NCBI GenBank assembly: GCA_947306475.1
Contig: CAMZGS010000003.1
Location: 221,299 to 285,298 of the forward strand
Direction of reading: 5' to 3'
Source of the DNA: an uncultured Comamonas sp.
GTDB taxonomy: Bacteria > Pseudomonadota > Gammaproteobacteria > Burkholderiales > Burkholderiaceae_C
DNA length: 64,000 bases
Shown here: in pieces, positions 35,491 through 44,415 of the stretch
How the letters are laid out: each line of letters opens with the position of its first letter
Numbering within the stretch: position 1 is the stretch's first letter
The notes under the pieces: model-generated
Seen by the model: only the letters and a program-made list of their open reading frames with translations
Told to the model about the DNA's origin: nothing
Databases searched by the model: none
Position numbers and translations under genes: made by a program

Positions 35491-36051
35491 ATGAATCCAT
35501 CCACGCACTCGGGCCCGGCTGCGGGCCACTACAGCGCTGTCGCCAAATGGCTGCACTGGGTCATGGCGCTCATGATCCTTGGGCTGCTCGGGCTGGGCTT
35601 TTACATGCAGGGCCTGCCCCTGTCGCCGGCCAAGCTGCAGTACTACTCCTGGCACAAGTGGGCTGGGGTGACGGTGTTCGTGCTGGTGCTGCTGCGCCTG
35701 GTGTGGCGCGCCACACACCGACCGCCGGCGCTGCCGGCGCACATGTCCACCCTGGAGCGGCTGGCCGCCCATCTGGGGCACTTTGCCCTGTATGTGCTGA
35801 TGCTGGCCATTCCGCTGTCGGGCTGGCTGATGAGTTCGGCCAAGGGCATTCAGACCGTGTGGTTTGGCGTGCTGCCGCTGCCCGATCTGCTGGAGAAAAA
35901 CCGCGAGCTGGGCAACGCCTTGCAAACTTTGCATGCGGTTTTGAATCTGACCCTGATCGCCGTGCTGCTGGGACATGTGGGCGCGGCGCTCAAGCACCAC
36001 CTCATGGATAAGGACGATGTGCTTGTCCGCATGCTGCCGCGCCGCAGCTAA
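35491..36051 (+). CDS. Cytochrome b561
   Basis: 186 residues with four membrane helices and haem-ligand histidines (KWLHWVMALM near 23, WHKWAG near 55, HLGHFALYVLML near 96, LHAVLN near 152). It oxidises quinol at the inner membrane. It is the first of three plus-strand genes (b561, YceI, YceI) opposite a LysR gene. b561 and YceI commonly occur together and are linked to isoprenoid quinone handling or acid/oxidative stress. Confidence 0.92.
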   Translation: MNPSTHSGPAAGHYSAVAKWLHWVMALMILGLLGLGFYMQGLPLSPAKLQYYSWHKWAGVTVFVLVLLRLVWRATHRPPALPAHMSTLERLAAHLGHFALYVLMLAIPLSGWLMSSAKGIQTVWFGVLPLPDLLEKNRELGNALQTLHAVLNLTLIAVLLGHVGAALKHHLMDKDDVLVRMLPRRS

Positions 36052-36070
36052 GTTTCTGAAAGGATTTTTC

Positions 36071-36625
36071 ATGCAAAAACTCGCAATTGCCGTGGCCGCA
36101 GCCTGCCTGTGGGCCGGTGCTGCCCAGGCGGTGGAATACACCCAGGTGCAACCCAAGGACAGCAAGATAACGTTCAGCTACCAGCAGATGGGCGTGGACA
36201 TGCAGGGCGTGTTCAAGACGTTCAGCGGTCAGCTGAACTTTGATCCCGCGGCGCCGATGCAGGCGCGCGCGGCACTGGAGGTGGACCTGAGCAGCGTCGA
36301 TGTCGATGACGACGAGGCCAATGACGAGCTGGCCACCTCCACCTGGTTCAACACCAAGGCCTTTCCCAAGGCCAAGTTCGTTTCCACCAGCGCCAGGGCC
36401 GTGGCCAGCGGCCAGTACGAGGTGAGCGGCCTGCTCACCATCAAGGGCAAGACCCAGAGCGTCGTGGTGCCGACCCGCTTTACCGAGCAGGGCGGCAAGG
36501 GCGTTCTGGAGGGCCAGCTGACCATCCAGCGCGGCACGTTCTTGATCGGCGAAGGCGCCTGGAAGGCCTTTGACATCGTGGCCAACGACGTGGTGGTGAA
36601 CTTCCGTCTGGCCGTTGCGCCCTAG
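36071..36625 (+). CDS. YceI-family periplasmic lipid-binding protein, first copy
   Basis: 184 residues. A Sec signal (AIAVAAACLWAGAAQA, cleaved near 20) leads into a YceI lipocalin-like barrel: FSYQQMGVDMQGVFKTFSGQ, DSSVDVDDDEAND-type loop, LLTIKGKTQSVVV. YceI proteins bind polyisoprenoid chains. It starts 19 bases after b561. The leader CTGAAAGGATTTTTCATGC before its ATG recurs before the second YceI gene. Confidence 0.92.
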   Translation: MQKLAIAVAAACLWAGAAQAVEYTQVQPKDSKITFSYQQMGVDMQGVFKTFSGQLNFDPAAPMQARAALEVDLSSVDVDDDEANDELATSTWFNTKAFPKAKFVSTSARAVASGQYEVSGLLTIKGKTQSVVVPTRFTEQGGKGVLEGQLTIQRGTFLIGEGAWKAFDIVANDVVVNFRLAVAP

Positions 36626-36721
36626 CGCGCCGTACTCCGGTAGACCCTTCTTACCCCCTCTTACCCGTTTTCATTCCCCTGATCTGCAGCACCTGCTGCG
36701 CACTGCTGAAAGGATTTTTTC

Positions 36722-37300
36722 ATGCGCCCCCTGCCCCGACTTGCCGCCGCCTTTGCTGTTGCCGCAACCCTGGCCGCTTCGGCCATCGCCGCGCCGGTGA
36801 CCTACGTGATCGACGCTTCGCACACCTTCCCGAACTTCTCGTACAGCCACATGGGCCTGTCCACCCAGCTGTCCAAGTTCAAGAACACCAAGGGCACGGT
36901 GGTGCTGGACAAAGAGGCCAAGGCCGCCTCGGTCGAAGTGGTGATCGACATGACCAGTGTGGAAACCGGCTTTGCCATGTTCAACGAGCACATCCAGGGC
37001 GAGGATTTCCTGGACACGGCCAAGTACCCCACGGCCAGCTTCACCTCCACCAAGGTGAACTTTGACGGCGACAAGCCCGTCAGCATCGAGGGCAACCTGA
37101 CCATCAAGGGCGTGACCAAGCCGGTGACGCTGAAGGTGGAGCACTTTGTCCACATGCCCCATCCCATGCTGAAGAAGGACGCCATCGGCGCCAATGCCAG
37201 CACGGTGATCAAGCGCTCCGAGTTCAACGCCGGCAAGTACGCCCCGGGCGTGGGCGATGAGGTGACCATCACCGTCTCGCTGGAGGCAGTGGCCAAGTAA
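36722..37300 (+). CDS. YceI-family periplasmic lipid-binding protein, second copy
   Basis: 192 residues with a Sec signal (AAAFAVAATLAASAIA) and the classic YceI pattern: VIDASHTFPNFSYSHMGLST, then HIQGEDFLDTAKYPTASFTS, then GNLTIKGVTKPVTLKVE. It is closer to E. coli YceI than the first copy, so the pair is more likely anciently divergent than a recent duplication. A family repeat follows the stop and probably ends the transcript. Confidence 0.93.
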   Translation: MRPLPRLAAAFAVAATLAASAIAAPVTYVIDASHTFPNFSYSHMGLSTQLSKFKNTKGTVVLDKEAKAASVEVVIDMTSVETGFAMFNEHIQGEDFLDTAKYPTASFTSTKVNFDGDKPVSIEGNLTIKGVTKPVTLKVEHFVHMPHPMLKKDAIGANASTVIKRSEFNAGKYAPGVGDEVTITVSLEAVAK

Positions 37301-37315
37301 ATTCAGGAATAGTCC

Positions 37316-37411
37316 TGAAAAAGGAGCTGCTTGCGCTCAAGGTTATTGGGTTTCAGGTGATAAATGGCCTGAAATCCTTGCCCTTGAAGCGCAAGCAGCT
37401 CCTTTTTTTAT
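37316..37411. repeat. Intergenic inverted repeat, family copy 8, best-preserved
   Basis: AAAAAGGAGCTGCTTGCGCT (37318-37337) pairs perfectly over 20 bp with AGCGCAAGCAGCTCCTTTTT (37388-37407). An inner stem is formed by GGTTTCAGG and CCTGAAATCC. The right arm runs up to the UDG-like gene's stop codon. It is a probable bidirectional terminator. Confidence 0.85.
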
Positions 37412-38226
37412 TGATTCTCCCGGCCCAGATGCCAGGCGCGGCACAGGTCGGCCCAGGCATTGGGCTTGGCGTGGGCGGCGCGCAGCAGATACGCCGGGTC
37501 GTAGCTGACGGCGGTGGGAATGCCGTCGAGCACGTGCGATTGCAGGCGCAGCTGGCCCACGGGCTCGGTGCGCTGCAACAGGATGCGGGCGATCTGCTGG
37601 CCCAGGATCAGCACGCGCGCCGGGCGCACGTCGGCCAGGGCCTGCGGCCAGCGCGTGGTCAGCGGCTGCCAGTCCACGGGCGCCAGGCTGCCGGCAATGG
37701 GCAGGGCCTTGCTGTGCGGGCGCTGCACACCGGCCAGCCAGACCTGGGGGTGCTGGTGCAGCTGCAGGGCGCGCAGCATGTTGGTCAGCAGCTGGCCCAC
37801 GTCGCCGGCCAGCGGCGTCAGGGGGCTGGGGCTTTCCAGCACGATCAGCCAGGGGCCGCCATCGGCCGGGCCGCTGGCTTGCGGAAACAGCTGCACCCAG
37901 GGGGCCATCTGCCACAGCGCGGCGTCGGTGTCCTCGTGGGTCGGCGCTGTGGCCGGGGTGGATGCCGTCGGGAGCGTCGCCTGTTGCGCCGGGCTGGGGG
38001 ATGGGTGCGGTGGAGCGCTGGCGGCAGGCGCTGTGGTGACCACGGGCGGTGGTGGCGCGATCACCTGGGCAGCGCTGGGTGCAGGAGCAGCACATTCTGG
38101 ACGCTGTGGGCGCGGCGGTTGCTGCGGCAGCGGCTGTAGTGCCACGCCGGGGGCCTGGGGCCACCACAGGGTGATGCCCATTTCCTCCAGCATGGCGCGG
38201 TGGCGCGGATCCAGGTTCAGGTGCAT
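37408..38226 (-). CDS. Uracil-DNA glycosylase superfamily protein, catalytic motifs altered
   Basis: 272 residues from the ATG at 38226. A Pro/Ala/Gln-rich linker (about residues 30-105) precedes a UDG-like domain: LLTNMLRALQLHQHPQVWLA, then VLILGQQIARILLQ and SYDPAYLLRA. In family 4 enzymes motif 1 reads GExPG and motif 3 HPSYLLR; here motif 1 reads LESPSPL and motif 3 has Asp for His. The four iron-sulfur cysteines of that family are not evident. Translationally coupled: its start overlaps rimI by ten bases. It may be inactive or have another role. Confidence 0.75.
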   Translation of the reverse strand: MHLNLDPRHRAMLEEMGITLWWPQAPGVALQPLPQQPPRPQRPECAAPAPSAAQVIAPPPPVVTTAPAASAPPHPSPSPAQQATLPTASTPATAPTHEDTDAALWQMAPWVQLFPQASGPADGGPWLIVLESPSPLTPLAGDVGQLLTNMLRALQLHQHPQVWLAGVQRPHSKALPIAGSLAPVDWQPLTTRWPQALADVRPARVLILGQQIARILLQRTEPVGQLRLQSHVLDGIPTAVSYDPAYLLRAAHAKPNAWADLCRAWHLGRENQ

Positions 38227-38687
38227 AACAGTCTGCACATGACGATGGCCGCCTCGCGCCGGCCGCCATCGCAGGGGTAATAGTTCTTGCGCTCGCCCAC
38301 CTGGGCAAAGCCGTGGTGCTCGTAGAGGTGGCGTGCGCGCTGGTTGCTGGCGCGCACTTCCAGCCACAGCGAGGTGGCGCCGTGCTGCACAGCCCAGCCG
38401 TGCAGCGCCAGCAACAGGGCATGGCCGTGGCCCTGGCCCTGATGGGCGGGGGCGACGCTGATGCACAGCAGATGCCCTTCATCCAGCGCCTGCATGGCCA
38501 TGAAAAAGCCCAGCAATTCGCCTGCGCGCACCAGCACCTGGCCGTGGTAGCCCGCCTCCAGGGCGTCGCTGAACTGGCGCAGCGTCCACGGGTGGGCCTG
38601 GGCCTGCGCGTCCAGCGCGGCCACGGCGGGCAGCCAGTCTGCCGTCATGGGCAGCAGCTGGGTGGGCGCTTGGGCAGATGGTGTCAT
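38217..38687 (-). CDS. rimI: Ribosomal protein S18 alanine N-acetyltransferase
   Basis: 156 residues from the ATG at 38687, which overlaps the tsaB stop (ATGA). GNAT fold with the acetyl-CoA motif APAHQGQGHGHALLLAL near 90 and LWLEVRASNQRARHLYEHHG near 108, the RimI signature. It acetylates the N-terminus of S18. The order tsaB-rimI-UDG is shared with other Burkholderiales. Confidence 0.93.
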   Translation of the reverse strand: MTPSAQAPTQLLPMTADWLPAVAALDAQAQAHPWTLRQFSDALEAGYHGQVLVRAGELLGFFMAMQALDEGHLLCISVAPAHQGQGHGHALLLALHGWAVQHGATSLWLEVRASNQRARHLYEHHGFAQVGERKNYYPCDGGRREAAIVMCRLLCT

Positions 38688-39385
38688 GGCTGGGTGGTGG
38701 GGACGGCCGTGCGCGCAGCGGCCAGGGCGGCGCGCTCGGCGGTGGTCTGGGCCACCTTGTCGCGGATGTAGGTGGGCATGGCCTCTTCGGGGGCCACGGC
38801 CGCGCCTGCGGCCAGCAGGGCCGGGGCCAGTTGCAGCAGGGCGGTGGCGCTGGGCAGGGCCGTGACGTGCCGCGCCTGCGGGGCCAGGTCGGCATAGACG
38901 GGGTGGGCGTTGCCGGCCACGGTGCAGCCATCCGGCACCTGCACGGCCGCGGGGGCGCTCAGGCCGATGGCCTCGGGCAGCTGCCACTGCGTGCCGTCCC
39001 AGTGGTAGGGGGCGTGATAGACCTCGCCCATGCGGGCATCCAGCACGGCCAGGATGTGACTGAGGCCGTGCGCCTGGCGTGCGCTGTGTGCCACGGCCAG
39101 CAGACTGTCCACCGGCAGCACGGGCACGCCGGCCCCCAGGGCCAGACCCTGGGCCACGGAACAGGCGGTGCGCAGCCCCGTGAAGGAGCCGGGGCCCTTG
39201 CCAAAGACGATGGCATCCAGGCGGGCCACGCTCAGGCCAAGGGCTGCCAGCCCCTCCTGGATCCTGGGTATCAGATGGGTGGAGGACTGGGGGCCGCCCG
39301 CGCCCTGCCATTGCCACAGCGCGTCGTCGTGCTGTACGGCAATGAACATCTGGTCGGTGCTGGTGTCGAAGGCAAGCAATCGCAT
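38684..39385 (-). CDS. tsaB: tRNA N6-threonylcarbamoyladenosine biosynthesis protein TsaB
   Basis: 233 residues. LLAFDTSTDQMFIAV at the N-terminus and VFGKGPGSFTGLRTACSVAQ near 55 are the TsaB signatures of this ASKHA fold. TsaB partners TsaD and TsaE in making t6A37 of ANN-decoding tRNAs. It is first of a coupled minus-strand operon and is divergent from dacB. Confidence 0.95.
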   Translation of the reverse strand: MRLLAFDTSTDQMFIAVQHDDALWQWQGAGGPQSSTHLIPRIQEGLAALGLSVARLDAIVFGKGPGSFTGLRTACSVAQGLALGAGVPVLPVDSLLAVAHSARQAHGLSHILAVLDARMGEVYHAPYHWDGTQWQLPEAIGLSAPAAVQVPDGCTVAGNAHPVYADLAPQARHVTALPSATALLQLAPALLAAGAAVAPEEAMPTYIRDKVAQTTAERAALAAARTAVPTTQP

Positions 39386-39429
39386 AGGGGGTGGATTATG
39401 GGCGCTGGTCAGGTTCTACACTCGCAGCC

Positions 39430-40878
39430 ATGAAAACGCCAAGCTTGAAAAAACTTTTGCATTCCTTGTGTGCGGGTCTGTTGCTGGCGGTGTCGGGCAG
39501 TGCCGCCGTACTGGCTCAGGAGTCGGACCAGCAGGCCCTGCCCACCCCGGTGCAGGCGGCGCTGGCGCGCCTGCAGATTCCGCCCGAGGCAGTGTCGATC
39601 TACGTGGCGCCGGTGGACCATCGCCAGCCCGCGCGCCTGACGTGGCGCAGCCAGGAGGCGCGCAATCCGGCCTCGGTGATGAAGCTGGTCACCACCTACG
39701 CGGCGCTGGAGCAACTGGGCCCGGCCTATGTGTGGCGCACGCCGGTGTATCTGGATGGGGTGATGGAGGGCGGGGCCTTCCGGGGCACGGTGTACATCCG
39801 GGGCACGGGCGATCCCAAGCTGGTGTCGGAGCGCCTGTGGCTGCTGCTGGGGCGCTTGCGCGGCCTGGGGGTGCAGGTGATTGTGGGCGACATCGTGCTC
39901 GATCGCAGTGCCTTTGCCCTGGAGACGCACGACCCGGGCGCGTTCGACGGCGAGCCCCACCGGCCCTACAACGTCGGGCCGGATGCCTTGCTCATCAACT
40001 ACAACAGCCAGGTGCTGGGCTTTGTCCCCGATCCGGCTGCCGGTGTGGCGCGTATCCACTATGAACTGCCGCTGGCGGGCGTGCGCCTGCCCGACACTGT
40101 GCCCCTGGCCCCGGCGGGCACGGCCTGCGGCGATTGGCGTGCCAGCCTGCAGGCCGACTGGTCGCAGCCTGATACAGTGCGCCTGAGTGGCGTTTATCCC
40201 GCCAGCTGCGGCGACAAGAGCTGGCCCGTGGCGCTGGCCCAGCCGCAGCGCTTTGCCCACCGGGCGGTCGAGGGCATGTGGCGTGCCTTGGGAGGGCAGC
40301 TGACGGGACAGGTGCGTGACGGGCAGGTGCCCCCCGGCCTGAAGCCGGCCTGGGAGAGCCAGTCGCCCGCACTGGCCGAGGTGATTCGCGACATCAACAA
40401 ATACAGCAACAACGTCATGACGCAGCAGCTTCTGCTCACCATGGGCAAGGAGCGCGCCGGGGTGGGCAGCTTTGCCGTCGGGCGGCAGGTGCTGGCCCAG
40501 TGGTGGCAGCAGCACTGGCCGCAGGAGCCGGTGCCCCAGGTGGACAACGGCGCCGGCCTGAGCCGGGAAGCACGCATCAGCGCCCAGGCACTGGGGCGCA
40601 TGCTGCAGGCGGCCTGGAATTCGCCGGTGATGTCGGAGTTCATGTCCTCGCTGCCGATCGCCGGCCTGGACGGCACGCTGCGCCGCAGCAAGGCCAGCGC
40701 CACGGCCCATCTGAAAACCGGCTCGCTGCGCGACGTCAATGCCCTGGCCGGGTATGTGGATGGGGCCAGCGGCCAGCGCTATGCCCTGGTGGCGCTGATC
40801 AACCACGCCAATGCTGGTGGTGCCCGTCCGGTTCTGGATGCCTTGGTCGATTGGGTGGCACAGGACGCCGGGCGCTAG
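39430..40878 (+). CDS. dacB: D-alanyl-D-alanine carboxypeptidase/endopeptidase (PBP4)
   Basis: 482 residues from the ATG at 39430. A Sec signal (LLLAVSGSAAVLAQ) precedes the penicillin-binding domain: NPASVMK with nucleophile Ser82 and Lys85, the SNN motif (KYSNNVMTQQ near 330), and LKTGSLRD near 433. This is PBP4: it cleaves cross-links and terminal D-Ala in the periplasm. An insertion between SxxK and SxN is as in the family. Single gene, divergent from tsaB. Confidence 0.95.
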   Translation: MKTPSLKKLLHSLCAGLLLAVSGSAAVLAQESDQQALPTPVQAALARLQIPPEAVSIYVAPVDHRQPARLTWRSQEARNPASVMKLVTTYAALEQLGPAYVWRTPVYLDGVMEGGAFRGTVYIRGTGDPKLVSERLWLLLGRLRGLGVQVIVGDIVLDRSAFALETHDPGAFDGEPHRPYNVGPDALLINYNSQVLGFVPDPAAGVARIHYELPLAGVRLPDTVPLAPAGTACGDWRASLQADWSQPDTVRLSGVYPASCGDKSWPVALAQPQRFAHRAVEGMWRALGGQLTGQVRDGQVPPGLKPAWESQSPALAEVIRDINKYSNNVMTQQLLLTMGKERAGVGSFAVGRQVLAQWWQQHWPQEPVPQVDNGAGLSREARISAQALGRMLQAAWNSPVMSEFMSSLPIAGLDGTLRRSKASATAHLKTGSLRDVNALAGYVDGASGQRYALVALINHANAGGARPVLDALVDWVAQDAGR

Positions 40879-40983
40879 CAGGGTTGATGCCTAGGGGTTT
40901 ACCTTGGCGGCTGAATTGTCATTTTTTTCGTGGAATGTGCACAATCAAGGGCTGATTTATTGCTGTCGTAGGAGGGTGCCGTC

Positions 40984-42141
40984 ATGCAACGTCGTCGATT
41001 CATTTCCCTGGCCTCCCAAGCTGCCGTGGCGGTCGCTGGGCCAGCGTGGGCGTTGCGGGGCTGGGCTCAGGAAGGTGCAGCCGTACCTGGGGTGACGGAC
41101 CAGACCATCACCATCGGCAGTTCGCTGGCGTTGACCGGCACCCTGGCGGGATTTGGTCAGGCCATTGAGCAGGGGGCCGGCGCAGCCTTCGCGCAGGTCA
41201 ATGCCCAGGGCGGCGTGCATGGGCGCCAGCTCAAGCTGGCACTGGTCGATGATGGCTACGAGCCGGAGCGCTCCGTGGCCAACGTGAAAAAAATCCTGCA
41301 GGACGGCAGCGCCCTGGCCCTGCTGTCGTGCGTGGGCACAGCCAACAACACGGCCATCACCCCCTTGATCGAGGCCGCCGGCATTCCCCATGTGGCGCCC
41401 TTGAGTGGGGCGGCCTCGCTGCGCAGGAACGAGCGCTTTGTCTTCCACGTGCGCGCCGGCTACACCGAAGAGATGCAGCGCCTGGTGCAGCGCCTGGTGG
41501 GCATGGGGCTCAAGGGTATTGCCGTGGTGTATCTGGCCAATGGTTATGGTCGAGAGATGCACCAGGTGGCCGTGGCCGAGCTGCAAAAGCGCGGCGCCAG
41601 TGCCGCCGCCGAGGTGGAGCTGGAAGTGAACGGCGGCAACATCAGCAAGGTGCTGCAGACCTTGAAGCAGGCCCGCCCTTCCGCGGTGCTGCTGGCCACG
41701 GCCGGCACGCCCTCGCTGGACATGGTGCGCGGCATCAAGCAGCAGCTGCCGGGGGTGCTGCTGGCCGGCCTGAGCGTGACCCTGCAGGGCCTGAAGCTGG
41801 ACGAGTCCGTGAGCGGCATGGCGGTGACCACCATCGTGCCGGATCCGGACAAGGGAAAGATCGCCCTGGTGCGCGACTACCAGAGCGCCATGCGTGCCGC
41901 CGGCCATACGGAGTTTTCCAACGGCAGTCTGGAGGCCTACATCAGCGCCCGTGTGCTCATCGACGGCCTGCGTCGCGTGGGCAAGGACCCGGCGCCGATT
42001 CGCCTGCGTGCGGCGCTGGCCAGCATCCGCAACTTTGACCTCGGGGGCTTTGTCATCGACTACGGCGGTCAGCCACCGTTCGTTGGCTCCCGCTACATCG
42101 AACTGGGCGTGCTGGGCGGCAACGGCCGCTTTATCGGCTAG
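40984..42141 (+). CDS. ABC transporter substrate-binding protein, Leu/Ile/Val family, orphan
   Basis: 385 residues with an export signal (MQRRRFISLASQAAVAVAGP, twin-arginine-like) and the type I periplasmic binding fold: ITIGSSLALTGTLAGFGQAI, LVDDGYEPERSVANVKKI, PLSGAASLRRNERFVFHVRA. The family binds branched-chain amino acids, amides, or urea, among others. There are no permease or ATPase genes adjacent, so the ligand is unknown and it probably serves a transporter encoded elsewhere. GGAGGG lies upstream of the ATG. Confidence 0.88.
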   Translation: MQRRRFISLASQAAVAVAGPAWALRGWAQEGAAVPGVTDQTITIGSSLALTGTLAGFGQAIEQGAGAAFAQVNAQGGVHGRQLKLALVDDGYEPERSVANVKKILQDGSALALLSCVGTANNTAITPLIEAAGIPHVAPLSGAASLRRNERFVFHVRAGYTEEMQRLVQRLVGMGLKGIAVVYLANGYGREMHQVAVAELQKRGASAAAEVELEVNGGNISKVLQTLKQARPSAVLLATAGTPSLDMVRGIKQQLPGVLLAGLSVTLQGLKLDESVSGMAVTTIVPDPDKGKIALVRDYQSAMRAAGHTEFSNGSLEAYISARVLIDGLRRVGKDPAPIRLRAALASIRNFDLGGFVIDYGGQPPFVGSRYIELGVLGGNGRFIG

Positions 42142-42186
42142 GCAGCAGGCCCGCACACCGACCAGGCCGGGTTGGGCACTGCGTGC

Positions 42187-42744
42187 TCAGTGTCCGGCAA
42201 AGTCCACCAGGGTGAACAGGGAGAGTCCCCCCGTGGTGCGCAGCAGCTCGGAGCCGCCCAGCTCCGGCAGGTCCACAATGGCCGCGCCCTCCATGACGGT
42301 GGCGCCCAGTTTTTCCAGCAGTTTCTTGCCGGCCATCATGGTGCCGCCGGTGGCGATCAGATCGTCGATGAGCAGCACCTTGTCGCCGGGTTGCACGGCA
42401 TCGGTGTGCAGCTCCACGGTGGCGCTGCCGTATTCCAGTTCGTAGGTTTCCTCGACGGTGGTGAAGGGCAGCTTGCCTTTCTTGCGGATCGGCACAAAGC
42501 CCACGCCCAGCTCGTAGGCGATCACCGAGCCGATGATGAAGCCGCGCGCATCCAGGCCCGCCACCACATCGGGGCGCAGGGCCTTGTCCATGTAGCGGTG
42601 GATGAAGGCATCGATCAGGATGCGAAACACTTTCGGATCCTGCAGCAGCGGGGTGATGTCCCGAAACTGCACGCCCGGCGCAGGCCAGTCGGGCACGGTA
42701 CGGATGTGATCGCGCAGGTAGTCTTGGACGCTGGAGGGGTACAT
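42187..42744 (-). CDS. apt: Adenine phosphoribosyltransferase
   Basis: 185 residues from the ATG at 42744. The PRPP-binding site reads [14 protein letters not shown] near 128; [12 protein letters not shown] and [11 protein letters not shown] are typical APT segments. It salvages adenine, made for example by MtnN in this window, to AMP. Single gene, divergent from kdsD with 83 bases between. Confidence 0.94.
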   Translation of the reverse strand: MYPSSVQDYLRDHIRTVPDWPAPGVQFRDITPLLQDPKVFRILIDAFIHRYMDKALRPDVVAGLDARGFIIGSVIAYELGVGFVPIRKKGKLPFTTVEETYELEYGSATVELHTDAVQPGDKVLLIDDLIATGGTMMAGKKLLEKLGATVMEGAAIVDLPELGGSELLRTTGGLSLFTLVDFAGH

Positions 42745-42827
42745 GGCAGGAAACAAGGGTGAGGGTCTGCAAGCTGTCGTAAAGGCTTGCAAGTGTAGCC
42801 GTGAGGCTGGCCCATAAAATCACGACC

Positions 42828-43829
42828 ATGACTTCTCGCGCTTCGCATGCTCCCACGGTGGACGCCACGCAGGCACTGGCCACGGCCCGTGAAACCCTGC
42901 AGATTGAAATTGCCTCGCTGCAAGCCCTGGCCCAGCGCCTGGGCGGCACCTTTGTGGAGGTGGTGCAGGCCATGCTGACCACCACCGGGCGTGTGGTGGT
43001 GATGGGCATGGGCAAGAGCGGCCACGTCGGGCGCAAGATTGCCGCCACCCTGGCCTCGACCGGCACGCCGGCGTTTTTCGTCCACCCTGCCGAGGCCAGC
43101 CACGGCGACCTGGGCATGGTCACCAGCAAGGATCTGGTGCTGGCGCTGTCCAACAGTGGCGAGAGCCAGGAGATCACCGGGCTGTTGCCGGTGCTCAAGC
43201 GCGAAGGCGTGCGTGTGGTGGCCATGACGGGGCGCCCGAACTCCACCCTGGCCCAGCATGCCGACTGGGTGCTGGACAGCAGTGTCGAGCGCGAGGCCTG
43301 CCCGCTGAACCTGGCCCCCACGGCCAGCACCACCGTGCAGCTGGCCTTGGGCGATGCACTGGCCACGGCGCTGCTGGAGGCACGCGGTTTTCGGGCTGAG
43401 GACTTTGCCCGCTCCCATCCCGGAGGGGCTTTGGGGCGCAAGCTGCTCACGCACGTGCGTGATGTCATGCGCAGCGGCGACGATCTGCCCATCGTGCGTC
43501 CCGAGGACGACTTCTTCACCCTGATGCGTGCCATCAGTGCCAAGAATCTGGGCGCTGCTGTGGTGGTCGATGGCGACAGACAGGTGCTGGGCATCTTCAC
43601 CGACGGTGACCTGCGCCGCCGTCTGGAAGTCGGGGCCGACCTGCGCCCGGCCCGCGCTGCCGAGCTGATGCACCCCAATCCGCGCACCATCCAGGCCCAT
43701 GCCCTGGCCACCAAGGCGGCGCAGATGATGGAGCAGCACGGCATCACCAGCATTCCAGTGGTGGATGCGCACGGCACGCTGACGGGCATGGTGCACATCC
43801 GCGACCTGATGCTGGCCAAGGTCATTTGA
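42828..43829 (+). CDS. kdsD: D-arabinose 5-phosphate isomerase
   Basis: 333 residues from the ATG at 42828. An SIS domain (VVVMGMGKSGHVGRKIAATL near 53; SNSGESQEITGLLPVLK near 115) is followed by two CBS domains in the C-terminal third. It converts ribulose 5-phosphate to arabinose 5-phosphate, the first step to KDO for LPS. It starts a run kdsD-kdsC-lptC. The ATG is preferred to an upstream codon at 42801, which overlaps the apt promoter region. Confidence 0.95.
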   Translation: MTSRASHAPTVDATQALATARETLQIEIASLQALAQRLGGTFVEVVQAMLTTTGRVVVMGMGKSGHVGRKIAATLASTGTPAFFVHPAEASHGDLGMVTSKDLVLALSNSGESQEITGLLPVLKREGVRVVAMTGRPNSTLAQHADWVLDSSVEREACPLNLAPTASTTVQLALGDALATALLEARGFRAEDFARSHPGGALGRKLLTHVRDVMRSGDDLPIVRPEDDFFTLMRAISAKNLGAAVVVDGDRQVLGIFTDGDLRRRLEVGADLRPARAAELMHPNPRTIQAHALATKAAQMMEQHGITSIPVVDAHGTLTGMVHIRDLMLAKVI

Positions 43830-43854
43830 AACTTGCAGAAGAAAGGATGCTGCC

Positions 43855-44415
43855 ATGCCCCAAGCCGTGACTGGCCCGGCGCTGCAATTCGACCCGGCGC
43901 TGCTGCTGCGGGCACAGCCGGTGCGCGTGGTGTTTTTCGACGTGGATGGCGTGCTCACCGACGGTGGGCTGTATTTCTCCGAGTCCGGGGAGACCCTCAA
44001 GCGCTTTCACACCCTGGATGGCCACGGCATCAAGCTGTTGCAGCAGGCGGGCATCACCCCGGCCGTGGTGACGGGGCGCGACTCGGCCCCCCTGCGCCTG
44101 CGCTTGCAGCAGCTGGGGGTGCAGCACGCCATCTTTGGCACGGAAGACAAGCTGCCGGCAGCCCAGAGCATTCTGGATCGCCTGGGCCTGGATTGGACGC
44201 AGGCCGCCGCCATGGGCGACGACTGGCCCGATCTGCCCCTGATGCGCCGCTGCGCCCTGGCGTGTGCGCCTGCCAACGCACATCCGGAAAACCTGGCGCT
44301 GGCCGACTGGGTCAGCCCCTTGCCCGGCGGTGGCGGCGCAGTGCGTCAGCTGTGTGATCTGCTGCTGGTTGCCAGTGGCCACTACCGGCGCCTGCTGGCG
44401 CACTACCAGCCATGA
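43855..44415 (+). CDS. kdsC: 3-deoxy-D-manno-octulosonate 8-phosphate phosphatase
   Basis: 186 residues. HAD-superfamily motifs: VVFFDVDGVLTDGG (Asp29 nucleophile, Asp31), TGRDSAPLRLRLQQL, and AAMGDDWPDLPLMRRC. It removes phosphate from KDO-8-P. Twenty-five bases after kdsD; overlaps lptC by four bases. Confidence 0.94.
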   Translation: MPQAVTGPALQFDPALLLRAQPVRVVFFDVDGVLTDGGLYFSESGETLKRFHTLDGHGIKLLQQAGITPAVVTGRDSAPLRLRLQQLGVQHAIFGTEDKLPAAQSILDRLGLDWTQAAAMGDDWPDLPLMRRCALACAPANAHPENLALADWVSPLPGGGGAVRQLCDLLLVASGHYRRLLAHYQP

